DNA from: Pseudooceanicola atlanticus
GTDB taxonomy: Bacteria; Pseudomonadota; Alphaproteobacteria; Rhodobacterales; Rhodobacteraceae
Reading direction: 5' to 3'
Length of the DNA stretch: 64,000 nt
Assembly (NCBI RefSeq): GCF_000768315.1
Contig: NZ_AQQX01000016.1
Location: 1 to 64,000, forward strand
Both the position numbers and the translations under genes were made by a program. This document shows positions 24,709-33,819 of this stretch, piece after piece (position 1 is the stretch's first letter; every line of letters starts with the position of its first letter). The notes under the pieces were generated by a model, which did not search any database, was not told the origin of the DNA, and saw only the letters and a list, made by a program, of their open reading frames with translations.

Positions 24709-25791
24709 TTAATACATGAAGTTGACGAAGCTGAGGTTCTGCAGCCGCGCGGTCACCGCGTAGCTGGCCTGAAGCTGCGTTTCCAGCGCACTGAGCCGGG
24801 TTGCGGCCTCGTAGGGATCGACGCCCTCCAGCTCGCTGATCTGCGTGGACAGCAGGTCGCGCCGTGTTTCCTGGCGGCTGATCGTATCCTCGATCTGGCC
24901 TTGGTAGGTGCCGGTGCGCGTTTCCAGGGACAGCACGCCGCTGACCCCTGTCTGAAGCGCGCCAACGGCGGCCCCGACCCAGGCGGCATAGGCGCCGTCA
25001 TCAGTGATGTCGACCGGATCGGCCGAGGCCAGCAGCGCGAGCCCCTTGAGCACGTCGCGGAACGCATCGTCATTGGCCTGCACGCCGTAATCGATGCGGA
25101 TGCCGTCGTCGATGATCGCGGCCAGGCGCGGATTGGCATTGCCGCTGCCATCCTCGTGCGGGGTGCCGTTGTAGAAGCTTTCCTCGAATGCGGTATCGGG
25201 ATTGGCCGTGGTCCCGTCGAAGATCGCGTTGATCTCGGCCAGCTTGGCGGCGGCGTCGGCCGCGTCGGTCACCGTGCCGCCGGTCACGCCGGCCAGGACG
25301 TCGGAGGGGCTGAGCCCCGTCGCGCCGTCCTTGCGATCCCATGGATTGACCGGGCTGCGATCCGTATCGACCCCGCTGAACAGCGCATTGCCGTTGTAAT
25401 TCGTGTTCAGGTAACCGGCGATCGCATCGTAGGCCGTGCGCGCGGCCTGTTGCAGGTATTGCGGATTGCCCGAGGTCGGATCGCTGTTGGTGATCGCCAG
25501 GGTCAGGACCTCCTGCGCGGTGTCGCGCAGGTTGCCGAGGGTGGTGGCGGTCGTATCGAGCTTGTTCTGCAGGAAGGTGTTGGACTGGATCTGCCCTTCC
25601 AGACGCTCGAAGGAGGTGCGCATCGACATCGCCTCGGTCGCGCGGCTGCCGAGAGAGGCAAAGACATCCGCGTAGCGCCCGGTGGCAATCTCGGTTTCCG
25701 CGACCAGCAATTGGCGGCTGACGCTTTCGGTCGTGCGCTGGCGGAACATCAGGCTTTGGAGGGAGGAAACGGATTGAGAGAAGCTGATCAT
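24709..25791 (-). CDS. flgL: Flagellar hook-associated protein FlgL
   Basis: This 360-residue hook-filament junction protein (HAP3) has flagellin-like ends (ISFSQSVSSLQSLMFRQRTTESVSRQLLVAETEIATGRYADVF; C-terminal ATRLSALETQLQASYAVTARLQNLSFVNFMY) and the central segment NGNALFSGVDTDRSPVNPW typical of FlgL. It follows flgK by 11 bp in the operon flgE-flgK-flgL. Confidence 0.9.
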   Translation of the reverse strand: MISFSQSVSSLQSLMFRQRTTESVSRQLLVAETEIATGRYADVFASLGSRATEAMSMRTSFERLEGQIQSNTFLQNKLDTTATTLGNLRDTAQEVLTLAITNSDPTSGNPQYLQQAARTAYDAIAGYLNTNYNGNALFSGVDTDRSPVNPWDRKDGATGLSPSDVLAGVTGGTVTDAADAAAKLAEINAIFDGTTANPDTAFEESFYNGTPHEDGSGNANPRLAAIIDDGIRIDYGVQANDDAFRDVLKGLALLASADPVDITDDGAYAAWVGAAVGALQTGVSGVLSLETRTGTYQGQIEDTISRQETRRDLLSTQISELEGVDPYEAATRLSALETQLQASYAVTARLQNLSFVNFMY

Positions 25792-25802
25792 CGCTTAACC
25801 TT

Positions 25803-27215
25803 TCACACCGCGTCGAGCAGGGTGTCGATCATTTGCGACGCCACCCTGAGGACCTGCGAATTGGCATTGTAGGCCTGTTCGATCAGGGTCAATTGCTGCA
25901 ATTCGGTGTCGATGTTGACCCCCTTGGCGTCCAGCCGGGCGCTGCGGAAGGTTTCTGTGCTCGCGGTGTAATTTTCGAAGGAGGCTTCTGCCTCGACCCG
26001 CCGTGATTGCTGCTTGGCGAAGACACCCGCAACGAAATCCGAGATACGGGTGTTGGTGCCCTGCCCCGCTTCGGGCGCGAAGCTTTGCAGGTCGCTGAAG
26101 ACCGTGACGAAATCCAGCAGTTGGGAATTGTCGGAAATCGCGCCCGGTGCGGTGGCACCGATGCCATCGCGCAGGCGGTAAAGCTCGCCCCCCTGCTGGG
26201 GATCGACCGCTGCGTTGACCGCGATGCGACCGGCGAGGCCCGAGTGATTGGCCGGATCGTAGGCAAAGCCCCGGTCGGTGAAGAGACCGGCCTGCCCCGG
26301 GGCGAGGCTGGCATCCGCATCCTCGAACCCTTCGATCAGGGAGCGGGCGATTTCGTCCAGCTCGATCTGCATCTGGGGCACGACGGTGCCCATCATCTCG
26401 AAATGGCCGGCGATGGAGCCCTGGTCCGAGTTGCGCCGCCCGACGACGCCGGGGGTGATGTCCTCGGTTCCGGCATAGAGCGCCATGGCGGCCCGGTCGA
26501 AGCTGAGCTCGTTGACATAGCTGGCAAATACGAGCGTCTGGCCTTCGGCGGTGTGGACCTTGGCGCGTCCTTCGGTGTCGTAGGTCACGTCGATCTCGAT
26601 CACCTCGGACAGCTTGTCGAGCTGCGCGCCCAACCGATCCTCGAGAGAGGCATAGGCGTCGGTGCCGCGGTCGGTATGCGCGATGTCGGTGTTGATCCGC
26701 GCGATTTCCTCGAGCGTGGCATTGGCCGTCTTCACATCTGTCGCGATGCCGTCGACCGCGCGGGTGTTGATCTGACCCAGGGCCGAATTGGCGTCGCGCA
26801 GGGTCTGGGTCAGCATTTCCGCAGCATTGAGCGTCTGCTGTTGCAGGTTGGCGTTTTCCGGCGCGTTGGACAGAAGGCCCAGCGTGTTCTCGAAATTGGC
26901 CAGCTGCGCGGGCAGGCTGATCTCGCTGTCGATGTCGCCCAGTTCGATCGTGTAGAGCGAGAGCGAATGGCTCATCACGTCTGCCTTGGCGGCGTAGGAC
27001 ATTTCGCTTCGGAAGAGGGCATCCATCGCGGTGTTCATGGCGCGGGACACGCCCAGCACCTGGACCCCGCCTCCGATGCCTTCGGTGACCGAAAGCGACC
27101 GGCGGGAATAGTTTTCGTCCTGCGCGTTGGCGATGTTGGACGACACGATTTCGGCGCGACGGGTATTGGCCAGAAGACCCGTACGGCTCGCGTGGATCGC
27201 GGAAAGAAGGCTCAT
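25803..27215 (-). CDS. flgK: Flagellar hook-associated protein FlgK
   Basis: This 470-residue hook-filament junction protein (HAP1) has the N-terminal motif LLSAIHASRTGLLANTRRAEIVSSNIANAQDENYSRRSL and the C-terminal hook-family motif GVNIDTELQQLTLIEQAYNANSQVLRVASQMIDTLLDAV. The length is typical of Rhodobacterales FlgK. It lies between flgE and flgL on the minus strand. Confidence 0.92.
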   Translation of the reverse strand: MSLLSAIHASRTGLLANTRRAEIVSSNIANAQDENYSRRSLSVTEGIGGGVQVLGVSRAMNTAMDALFRSEMSYAAKADVMSHSLSLYTIELGDIDSEISLPAQLANFENTLGLLSNAPENANLQQQTLNAAEMLTQTLRDANSALGQINTRAVDGIATDVKTANATLEEIARINTDIAHTDRGTDAYASLEDRLGAQLDKLSEVIEIDVTYDTEGRAKVHTAEGQTLVFASYVNELSFDRAAMALYAGTEDITPGVVGRRNSDQGSIAGHFEMMGTVVPQMQIELDEIARSLIEGFEDADASLAPGQAGLFTDRGFAYDPANHSGLAGRIAVNAAVDPQQGGELYRLRDGIGATAPGAISDNSQLLDFVTVFSDLQSFAPEAGQGTNTRISDFVAGVFAKQQSRRVEAEASFENYTASTETFRSARLDAKGVNIDTELQQLTLIEQAYNANSQVLRVASQMIDTLLDAV

Positions 27216-27277
27216 TTGGTTATCCTTTCGGATCGGAACGGATCCCGCCCGGCGTCCCGGGCGGGGTCAGATCACGA

Positions 27278-28588
27278 TCAGCGCTTCAGACGGACGGTTT
27301 CGTCCAGCATTTCGTCCGCCGTCGTGATGATCTTGGCGTTGGACGAGAAGGCGCGCTGCTTCTGGATCAGTTCGGTGAGCTCTTCCGCGATGTCGACATT
27401 GGAGCTTTCGATGGCGCCGCCGGTGATTTCACCAGCCATCCCCTGCCCTGCCGTGGCCAGCGTGAAGCTGCCCGAGGATTGGCTGAGCGCGAAGATGTTG
27501 TTGTCGGCGGTCAGCAGACCGTTCGGGTTGGGCACGGTGGCCAGCGGGATCGAGTAGAGCTCGCGCCGCATGCCGTTGTCGAAGATGCCCCAGACGGTGC
27601 CATCCTCGGTGATCTCGGCCCGGGCAAGAGAGCCGGACTGCGTGCCGTTGGCATTGCCGACCAGCGGAACGTAATCGCCGGCGAACTGGGTCAGCCCGTC
27701 AAAGGTGTTGGGTGCGCCGAGCTCGACCTCGATCACCTGCGGCGCGGTACCGTTGTCGATCGTCAGCGTGGCGATGCCGGTGGCCGCGTCGAAGGCGAAA
27801 GCGGCGGGTGCCGTCGCGGTGCTGGTGGCGTTGGCGTAACCCAGGGGCGACCCGGCAAGGGCGCCGCTGTCATTGAACGTCGCATCGAGCGTGCCGTAGC
27901 TGTTGCCGGCGGTATCGCTGATCGACAGCGTCCATTCATTGTTGTTGGAGCTGGGCTGCCATTCGAACTCGATCCGTTCGGCGGCGCCGAGGGCGGTGAA
28001 GTATTCGATCGAGGTCACGTAGGGATCACCGGGCGTGGCCAGGCCGCTTTCCTGCGACGGCAGGTTGCCCTGCAGCGTCATCAGGGTCGTCGGGTTGCCG
28101 GTCACGGAGGTGCCCGAGATCTTCACCGTTTCCAGCCCGGAGAATTGGTTGCGGTCGATCACGCCGAGGCTGCCGTTCTCATCGAAGGGGAAACCGGCCA
28201 GGTAATAACCGGCGGCATTGCGCAGGTAGCCATCGGCATCGGGTTCGAAATCGCCGGCCCGGGTCATGTAGTGTGCGGGTTCGGTGGTGCCGTCATTGGC
28301 GTTCCGCGTCACGGCGAAGAACCCGCCGCCGCTGATCGCGAGGTTGGTCGAGTTGCCGGTGGCCAGAACGGTGCCGTCCTTGGTGTTCTCGTGCGCCACG
28401 GAGACCTGTACGCCCGATGCCTCGATCATGCCGCTGGGAACCGAAGCCCCGGAGGTCAGCATGTTGGCAAAGCTGCGCTTGTAGCCCGTCGTGTCCGAGT
28501 TCGCGATATTGTAGGAGATGCGCGACACGGCCTTGGAATTCGCCATAAGACCGCTGACGCCCGACATCATTGCCTGGGAAATGCTCAT
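27278..28588 (-). CDS. flgE: Flagellar hook protein FlgE
   Basis: This 436-residue hook subunit has the rod/hook N-terminal motif ISQAMMSGVSGLMANSKAVSRISYNIANSDTTGYKRSFANML, the central FlgE domains (LAISGGGFFAVTRN, AGYYLAGFPFDENG) and the C-terminal motif ESSNVDIAEELTELIQKQRAFSSNAKIITTADEMLDETVRLKR. It is the first gene of the flgE-K-L unit. Upstream (28662-28680, minus strand) is CGCTATTCTTTAACC, a variant of the flagellar box. Confidence 0.93.
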   Translation of the reverse strand: MSISQAMMSGVSGLMANSKAVSRISYNIANSDTTGYKRSFANMLTSGASVPSGMIEASGVQVSVAHENTKDGTVLATGNSTNLAISGGGFFAVTRNANDGTTEPAHYMTRAGDFEPDADGYLRNAAGYYLAGFPFDENGSLGVIDRNQFSGLETVKISGTSVTGNPTTLMTLQGNLPSQESGLATPGDPYVTSIEYFTALGAAERIEFEWQPSSNNNEWTLSISDTAGNSYGTLDATFNDSGALAGSPLGYANATSTATAPAAFAFDAATGIATLTIDNGTAPQVIEVELGAPNTFDGLTQFAGDYVPLVGNANGTQSGSLARAEITEDGTVWGIFDNGMRRELYSIPLATVPNPNGLLTADNNIFALSQSSGSFTLATAGQGMAGEITGGAIESSNVDIAEELTELIQKQRAFSSNAKIITTADEMLDETVRLKR

Positions 28589-28711
28589 AACTGCCCCTCT
28601 TTGTTTTTTTGGGTCCGCCTTCTTCCTCGTACAAAGATATAAGCAACGAAATTTTCATTTAGGTTAAAGAATAGCGAATTTTCTGCGGAGGGTCGTCTTG
28701 CCGCGCGCGAT

Positions 28712-28736
28712 CTTTTCTTGCTCAGGTCAAGAAAAG
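28712..28736. terminator. Stem-loop after the periplasmic TPR gene
   Basis: CTTTTCTTG-N7-CAAGAAAAG is a perfect 9-bp stem located 8-32 bp beyond the TPR gene stop codon and 124 bp upstream of the flgE start. It is AT-rich with no clear T tail, so it may be a weak terminator or a binding site. The arms contain TTCTTG, like the flagellar boxes. Confidence 0.4.
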
Positions 28737-28743
28737 GGCTTGA

Positions 28744-30618
28744 TCAGTTTGTCCCGGAGGACACGGATTCAAGGTTTTGCAGGGTCTGTGCCGCATCGTC
28801 GACCCGGCTTTGCGCATTGTCCTGCCGCAGCGGCAGCAGCTGCGCAGGTTCGCGGGTCAGGCTTTCCGCGATCTCAGCCCATTGGGGCAGCTCCGTCAGC
28901 TCGGGGAATTCCTGAGACAGCTGGATCGTCTGCATGCGGTCGCCGTTGCGGTAACTGGCGAGCAGGAAGTTCACCGCATCCTCGAACGCCATTTCAGAGC
29001 CGAGCTTGTCCCAGACCATGCGATAGTTCTTTTCGGCGTCCGCCCAGTTCTCGCGCTTGAAATGCGCATCGGCCCGCAGACGCAGGAAGCTGGCGGAGGG
29101 TTCGCCCTTGGTCGTTTCCAGCACGGCCTCGGTCTGTCCGGTTTCCGCATATAGCTGTGCGAGAAGTTGCAGCCGCTGATCGTCCAGCGCCTCGGTCCCC
29201 GAAATCAGCGGGTCGGCCAGCACAAGGGTTGCCGCATCGTACTGCCCGCCCGCCATCAGGCTTTCGGCCTGCTTGATGCGCAGGCTATCGAGGCGGGTAT
29301 CCTCGACCTCTTGCAGGCCGAGGTCACGGGCAACGGCCAGGTGATCGTGGATGGTTTCATATTCCCGCGCGGCGACGAGGGTGGAGCCGACGGCAAGGAA
29401 GCGATCGGCAAAGGCCTCTGCCTGGTCGGCGAAGCCCGGCTCGAACCGGAAATCGGGCGCGATGCGACGATGCGCGCGCAGGAATTCCGACAGCGACAGG
29501 TCACCGGCGGCGCCTTCTTCGTAGATCGCGACGATCAGGGCGCGGGCCTTCTGGCGGGCAAGCTCCGTCTCGGGGCGGTCGGGGAAGCGGTCGAGGATCG
29601 CGCCGTAGGTCGAGACGGCTGCGACCCGGTCGCCGATGGCGTGGTCGAGGGCGGCGAGGTCTTCCAGCACCGTCAACGCGTAGTCGTCGCCGCGCCAGAC
29701 CAGGGATTCCTGCCGCAGCATGTCGCGGGCCTGGGTCGCGTCGATCAGGTCGTTGCGCAGCCCCATCGACACCAGCCCGATCCGCGCCCGGTGCCCCCAA
29801 AGATCGCGGGAGGTCGAGGCAAGCGTATAGCTGTCGAACGCGGCGAGCAGGTCATTGCCCGCCTCGGCCGCACGACCCAGCAGGAAATGGAAGGCGGCAC
29901 TTTGAGACAGGCCGGGCAGATGGTGGAAATCGTCGGCCAGGTCCCGAGCGACGCGCCATTCCTCGTTCTGGATCGCGGCTTCCAGCATATTCGGCAGAAT
30001 GATGGCGCGGTAGCCGTCGGGCAGATTGCGCAGCCGGTCACGGGCCGCTTCGAGGTGTTGCCCCGCCCCAGTCAGGTCGCCATCGCGGATCGCCGCGAGT
30101 GCCAGGAAGACCGGCTGGTCTGGCCAGGGCGCGTAGGTGGACGACAGCAACCGCGTGGCATGGTCCGACAGCGGCAGGTCGCGCGGGTCGATCAGGCCGA
30201 GCGCGAGGGACAGCACATCGCGCTGCATCCGATGCGCCGGGGGAAGGTCGAGCCGGTCCAGACGATCCAGGAAGGACAGCCCCTCGGGCGCGAGGCCGTA
30301 GCGGTAGTGAAGCCGCGCGAGGTCGATCAGTGCGGTTGCCATGGGCGCATTCGGCGCCGCGCCGGGGGCGAGCCCGGTCATCGCCTCGGCCAGTTCGTCC
30401 AGCAGGATCTGGCGTTGATCCAGGAACGACCCCTGGTCGCCATGGGGCGCGTGCAGCATCTGCGGCGGGATGTTCCAGCCGGGCTGGGTGTCCGAAACCT
30501 CCACCTGCGCCTGATGCGGTTGCGAGGCCACATGCACGACCTTGGCGGATTCGGCCTGAGCCGCGCCTGCAAGGACTGATCCGATCAGCCAAAAGGATAT
30601 GCAAAGATAGTTACGCAA
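28744..30618 (-). CDS. Exported TPR-like protein of the flagellar cluster
   Basis: This 624-residue protein has a signal peptide (cleavage probably after AGAAQA, about residue 22) and a long series of helical TPR-like repeats (about 75-590). It is therefore periplasmic. I do not recognise it as a standard flagellar component. Position between flgE and flgF and a periplasmic TPR fold are reminiscent of the rhizobial stator partner MotC, for which MotE (encoded here at 10682) is the chaperone, but this is only a suggestion. The start is probably TTG 30618, because the signal peptide begins there and no ATG is in frame nearby. Its 5' end overlaps the flgF promoter region. Confidence 0.6.
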   Translation of the reverse strand: MRNYLCISFWLIGSVLAGAAQAESAKVVHVASQPHQAQVEVSDTQPGWNIPPQMLHAPHGDQGSFLDQRQILLDELAEAMTGLAPGAAPNAPMATALIDLARLHYRYGLAPEGLSFLDRLDRLDLPPAHRMQRDVLSLALGLIDPRDLPLSDHATRLLSSTYAPWPDQPVFLALAAIRDGDLTGAGQHLEAARDRLRNLPDGYRAIILPNMLEAAIQNEEWRVARDLADDFHHLPGLSQSAAFHFLLGRAAEAGNDLLAAFDSYTLASTSRDLWGHRARIGLVSMGLRNDLIDATQARDMLRQESLVWRGDDYALTVLEDLAALDHAIGDRVAAVSTYGAILDRFPDRPETELARQKARALIVAIYEEGAAGDLSLSEFLRAHRRIAPDFRFEPGFADQAEAFADRFLAVGSTLVAAREYETIHDHLAVARDLGLQEVEDTRLDSLRIKQAESLMAGGQYDAATLVLADPLISGTEALDDQRLQLLAQLYAETGQTEAVLETTKGEPSASFLRLRADAHFKRENWADAEKNYRMVWDKLGSEMAFEDAVNFLLASYRNGDRMQTIQLSQEFPELTELPQWAEIAESLTREPAQLLPLRQDNAQSRVDDAAQTLQNLESVSSGTN

Positions 30619-30621
30619 TTA

Positions 30622-30674
30622 TTGACTTCAGTTCTTGGAGGTGTTTCTATAATGGCAAGAAAAACACCACCTCC
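30622..30674 (+). promoter_or_regulatory. flgF promoter with inverted repeat over -10
   Basis: TTGACT (30622-30627) and a perfect TATAAT (30648-30653) are 20 bases apart, a long spacer that usually needs an activator. The -10 is flanked by GTGTTTC and GGCAA, exactly as at the FtcR-like gene promoter, and by the inverted repeat GGTGTTT (30640-30646) / AAACACC (30662-30668). A further pair GGAGGTG / CACCTCC encloses the same region. Confidence 0.55.
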
Positions 30675-30731
30675 GCAAGAAGAGAAATGGATAGGTGGTC
30701 GGTAATACGGGACCGAGCAGAGGGACTCCCA

Positions 30732-31481
30732 ATGGACAACACCACCTACGTGGCTTTGTCACTGGCTAGGGCGATGCAACGCGATCTGGACGTGACCGCG
30801 AACAATATCGCCAACGCCAATACCGCCGGCTTCAAGGCCGAGCGGATCCTGTTCAGCAGCTATCTGCATCCCGATGAAGGGGCCGAGGTCGGCGAAGGCA
30901 CGAACTTTGTCGTCGACCAGGGATCCTGGGTGGACGAGACGCAGGGCGCCTTCACCCGCACCGACAACCCGCTTGATGTCGCCGTGAAGGGCGATGCCTG
31001 GATGTCCTATCGCACGCCGGAAGGGCAGACCGCCTTTGGCCGTGACGGACAGCTGGCGATGGACCGTGACGGATACCTCGTCACGCTGAGCGGCGCGCGG
31101 GTGCTGGATGACGGCGGGGCCGAGATCGTGCTGCCGCAAGGTGTCGGCAAGATCGAAATTTCACCGAATGGCGTGATCGCGTCGGAGGCCAACGGCGTGC
31201 TGGGACGGATCGGCATGTTCGATGTGCCGGATATCCAGACCTACCTGCGGATCGGAAACTCGATGCTGGTGCCGCCGGAAGGGCAGACCAGCCAGGCGGT
31301 GCCGACCATCACGTCGGAGCTTCAACAGGGCGCGCTGGAACTGTCCAACGTGCAGCCAGTGGCCGAGGTCACCCGGCTGATGATGATCCAGAAGGCCTAT
31401 GAACGCGCAACCAAGCTGATGTCGACGGAAGATGACCTGAAGAAGGACATGCTGCGCCGGCTTGGGCAGATAACAGGATAA
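30732..31481 (+). CDS. flgF: Flagellar basal-body proximal rod protein FlgF
   Basis: This 249-residue rod protein starts at ATG 30732 after a GAGGGA ribosome-binding site. The N-terminal rod motif is ALSLARAMQRDLDVTANNIANANTAGFKAERILF, and the C-terminal motif ELQQGALELSNVQPVAEVTRLMMIQKAYERATKLM is typical of FlgF. It heads the operon flgF-G-A-H plus the FliL-like gene at 33820. Confidence 0.93.
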   Translation: MDNTTYVALSLARAMQRDLDVTANNIANANTAGFKAERILFSSYLHPDEGAEVGEGTNFVVDQGSWVDETQGAFTRTDNPLDVAVKGDAWMSYRTPEGQTAFGRDGQLAMDRDGYLVTLSGARVLDDGGAEIVLPQGVGKIEISPNGVIASEANGVLGRIGMFDVPDIQTYLRIGNSMLVPPEGQTSQAVPTITSELQQGALELSNVQPVAEVTRLMMIQKAYERATKLMSTEDDLKKDMLRRLGQITG

Positions 31482-31496
31482 TAAAGGGGACGGCAG

Positions 31497-32282
31497 ATGA
31501 AGGCACTGGGCATTGCAGCCACCGGCATGATGGCACAGCAGACGAATGTGGACGTGATTTCCAACAACATCGCGAACGCATCGACCACGGGTTTCAAGAG
31601 CGCACGCGCCTCTTTCCAGGACCTGCTCTACGAGAACCTGGAGCGCGAGGGCGCACCGACCTCGGAACAGGGGACGTACCGACCCACCGGCATCGATGTC
31701 GGTTTGGGGGTTCGCACCGCGGGCACCGTGCGGCTGAACACGCAAGGTGGCCTGGCGCAGACCGAGAACCAGATGGACCTGGCCATCGAGGGGCGTGGCT
31801 TCTTCGCGATCAACATGCCGGACGGCGAAACAGTCTATACCCGTGACGGGTCCTTCCGCGTGAATGCCGAAGGGCAATTGGTCACCCAGCAGGGCTACGA
31901 GGTGAACCCGGGCGTCGTGGTCCCCGAAGACACCACCCAGGTGGAGATCAGCGAAACCGGCATCGTGTCTGCTTTCATCGGCAATGACACCATCCCGGTG
32001 GAGCTGGGGCAGCTGACGCTGACGACCTTCATCAACGATGCGGGCCTGCGGCCCCTCGGGAACAACCTGCTGGCCGCCACCGTCGCCTCGGGCGATCCGG
32101 CGCAGGCCAATCCGGGCGATCCGGCCGTCGGCATCCTGCGGCAGGGCTACCTCGAAAATTCCAACGTCAACATCATCCAGCAGATCACTGACCTGATCTC
32201 GGCCCAGCGGGCTTACGAGATGAACTCCAAGTCGATCGAGACCGCCGACCAGATGATGTCCACCGCCAACCAGATCCGGTAA
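31497..32282 (+). CDS. flgG: Flagellar basal-body distal rod protein FlgG
   Basis: This 261-residue distal rod protein has the N-terminal motif MKALGIAATGMMAQQTNVDVISNNIANASTTGFKSARASFQDLLYEN and the C-terminal motif GYLENSNVNIIQQITDLISAQRAYEMNSKSIETADQMMSTANQIR, near-standard for FlgG. It follows flgF by 15 bp and precedes flgA by 3 bp. Confidence 0.95.
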   Translation: MKALGIAATGMMAQQTNVDVISNNIANASTTGFKSARASFQDLLYENLEREGAPTSEQGTYRPTGIDVGLGVRTAGTVRLNTQGGLAQTENQMDLAIEGRGFFAINMPDGETVYTRDGSFRVNAEGQLVTQQGYEVNPGVVVPEDTTQVEISETGIVSAFIGNDTIPVELGQLTLTTFINDAGLRPLGNNLLAATVASGDPAQANPGDPAVGILRQGYLENSNVNIIQQITDLISAQRAYEMNSKSIETADQMMSTANQIR

Positions 32283-32285
32283 GCC

Positions 32286-32954
32286 ATGAAACGCTTCTTC
32301 TATTATGTTGCCATCGTCATGGTCGTGTTCGTCCTGCCGGCGACGGTCTGGGGCGAAGACATCAAGGTGCTGGTCGAGGAACGGGCGCGCGAAAGCTTTG
32401 GCCCGCAACTGCCCGAAGCGGCCGGGTTCCATATCACCGCACAGGATGGCGCCCCGGTCGAGGCGGTGATGCTGTCGGCCTTCTGGATGGATCGCGATAC
32501 CGGTCAGTACCTGGCCAACGCCGTTCTGGCTGATAGCACTGTCACCCGCATCTCGGGCCTGGCGATTGCCACGATGGATATCCCGGTGCCGCTGAAACAG
32601 ATGATGCCCGGCGAACGGATCCGCGAAGAAGACGTGGGATCGGTCAAACTGCCGCTGCGTCGGGTCGGGGCGTTTACCCTGACAGACCCTGCCGATGTCG
32701 TGGGGATGCAGGTGAAACGCCTGCTGACACAGGGCCGCCCGATCATGCGGCAATCGGTGATGAAGCCGCTGGTGATCGGCCGCGGCGACCGCATTTCGAT
32801 CAAATACGATGACGGGCTCCTGTCGCTGAGCGCGCCGGGCCGGGCCCTGGATGCCGGCCACAAGGGCCAGGAAATCCGCATCGTCAATCTAGTTAGCAAC
32901 ACCACTTTGTCCGGCGTGGCTGTCGGCAAAGGCATCGTGGAGGTATCCCGTTGA
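32286..32954 (+). CDS. flgA: Flagellar P-ring assembly chaperone FlgA
   Basis: This 222-residue periplasmic chaperone for FlgI has a signal peptide (cleavage near residue 23, PATVWG) and a SAF/FlgA C-terminal domain (VPVPLKQMMPGERIREEDVGSVKLP, VVGMQVKRLLTQGRPIMRQSVMKPLVIGRGDRISIKYDDGLLSLSAPGRALDAG). It overlaps the flgH start by 4 bp (TTGA). Confidence 0.88.
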   Translation: MKRFFYYVAIVMVVFVLPATVWGEDIKVLVEERARESFGPQLPEAAGFHITAQDGAPVEAVMLSAFWMDRDTGQYLANAVLADSTVTRISGLAIATMDIPVPLKQMMPGERIREEDVGSVKLPLRRVGAFTLTDPADVVGMQVKRLLTQGRPIMRQSVMKPLVIGRGDRISIKYDDGLLSLSAPGRALDAGHKGQEIRIVNLVSNTTLSGVAVGKGIVEVSR

Positions 32955-33730
32955 CCACCCCCCTGCCCTCTTCGATCCTGCGTCTGACGCTGTCGTCCCT
33001 CGCCATTGCCGCCGTGGCCGGCTGTTCGGGTGAATCTCCGTTCAACCGCGACCCCAAGATATCCGGCGTCGAGATGACCACCGAAACCATGCCGGAGGTT
33101 GCCCGCGTCCAGGTTCCCATGCCGCCGCCCGAAGTTGCGCGCATCCCCGACCGGGCCGAGGCCGCATCGTTGTGGGAACGCGGATCCGGCGGGTTCTTCG
33201 CCGACCAGCGCGCCACAAAGGTGGGCGACATCCTGACGATCAACATCGAGATCGACGACGAGGCACAGCTCTCCAACGCCTCCCAACGGTCGCGTGAAGG
33301 CAGCGGACAGCTCGCCAATCCGACCTTCTTTGGCTACGGCAAGCAGATCTACAAGATCCTGCCGGGCGTGACCGCGGCGGACTTCCCCACGGGTGATGTG
33401 GTCGATATTTCGTCGGTCGCATCGGCCAGCGGATCGGGGTCGATCACCCGCAACGAATCAATCAACCTGAAAGTTGCCGCGCTGGTCGTGCAATTGCTGC
33501 CGAATGGGAACATGGTTGTGGCAGGCCGCCAGGAGGTGAAGGTGAACCAGGAGCTGAGAGAGCTGCGTGTTGCAGGTATCATCCGGCCCCAGGACATCGC
33601 CACGAACAACACGATCCCCTATGAAAAGATAGCCGAAGCACGCATCTCCTACGGGGGTGAAGGGACGCTGTCACGGCAGCAGAACCGGGCCTATGGCGAG
33701 GATGTGCTGGACATCGTATTGCCTTATTAA
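32951..33730 (+). CDS. flgH: Flagellar L-ring protein FlgH (lipoprotein)
   Basis: This 259-residue outer membrane lipoprotein forms the L ring. It has a lipoprotein signal with the lipobox AVAGC and the family motifs LWERGSGGFFADQRATKVGDILTINIEIDDEAQLSN, GNMVVAGRQEVKVNQELRELRVAGIIRPQDI and ISYGGEGTLSRQQNRAYGEDVLDIVLPY. The start is TTG 32951 with GGAGG upstream. Confidence 0.93.
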   Translation: MTTPLPSSILRLTLSSLAIAAVAGCSGESPFNRDPKISGVEMTTETMPEVARVQVPMPPPEVARIPDRAEAASLWERGSGGFFADQRATKVGDILTINIEIDDEAQLSNASQRSREGSGQLANPTFFGYGKQIYKILPGVTAADFPTGDVVDISSVASASGSGSITRNESINLKVAALVVQLLPNGNMVVAGRQEVKVNQELRELRVAGIIRPQDIATNNTIPYEKIAEARISYGGEGTLSRQQNRAYGEDVLDIVLPY

Positions 33731-33758
33731 CCCTGAATTTTGCCCTAGTTCGAAAAAA

Positions 33759-33815
33759 GTGTCGCCCATTTTGCGGGCGATAACGACACCTGAGACAGAA
33801 AACACGTTCAGGTGT
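33759..33815. promoter_or_regulatory. Compound stem-loops before the second FliL-like gene
   Basis: Two nested structures overlap in the 89-bp gap after flgH: GTGTCG (33759) pairs with CGACAC (33784) around an inner GCCC/GGGC, and ACACCTGA (33786-33793) pairs with TCAGGTGT (33808-33815). The arms share bases, so the two are alternative pairings. This suits an attenuator or an operator controlling the gene at 33820. Confidence 0.4.
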
Positions 33816-33819
33816 AACA

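Noticed and set aside
31161-32861. 566-codon minus-strand open frame opposite flgF, flgG and flgA
   Set aside because: All three plus-strand genes carry diagnostic motifs, so this frame is a shadow.
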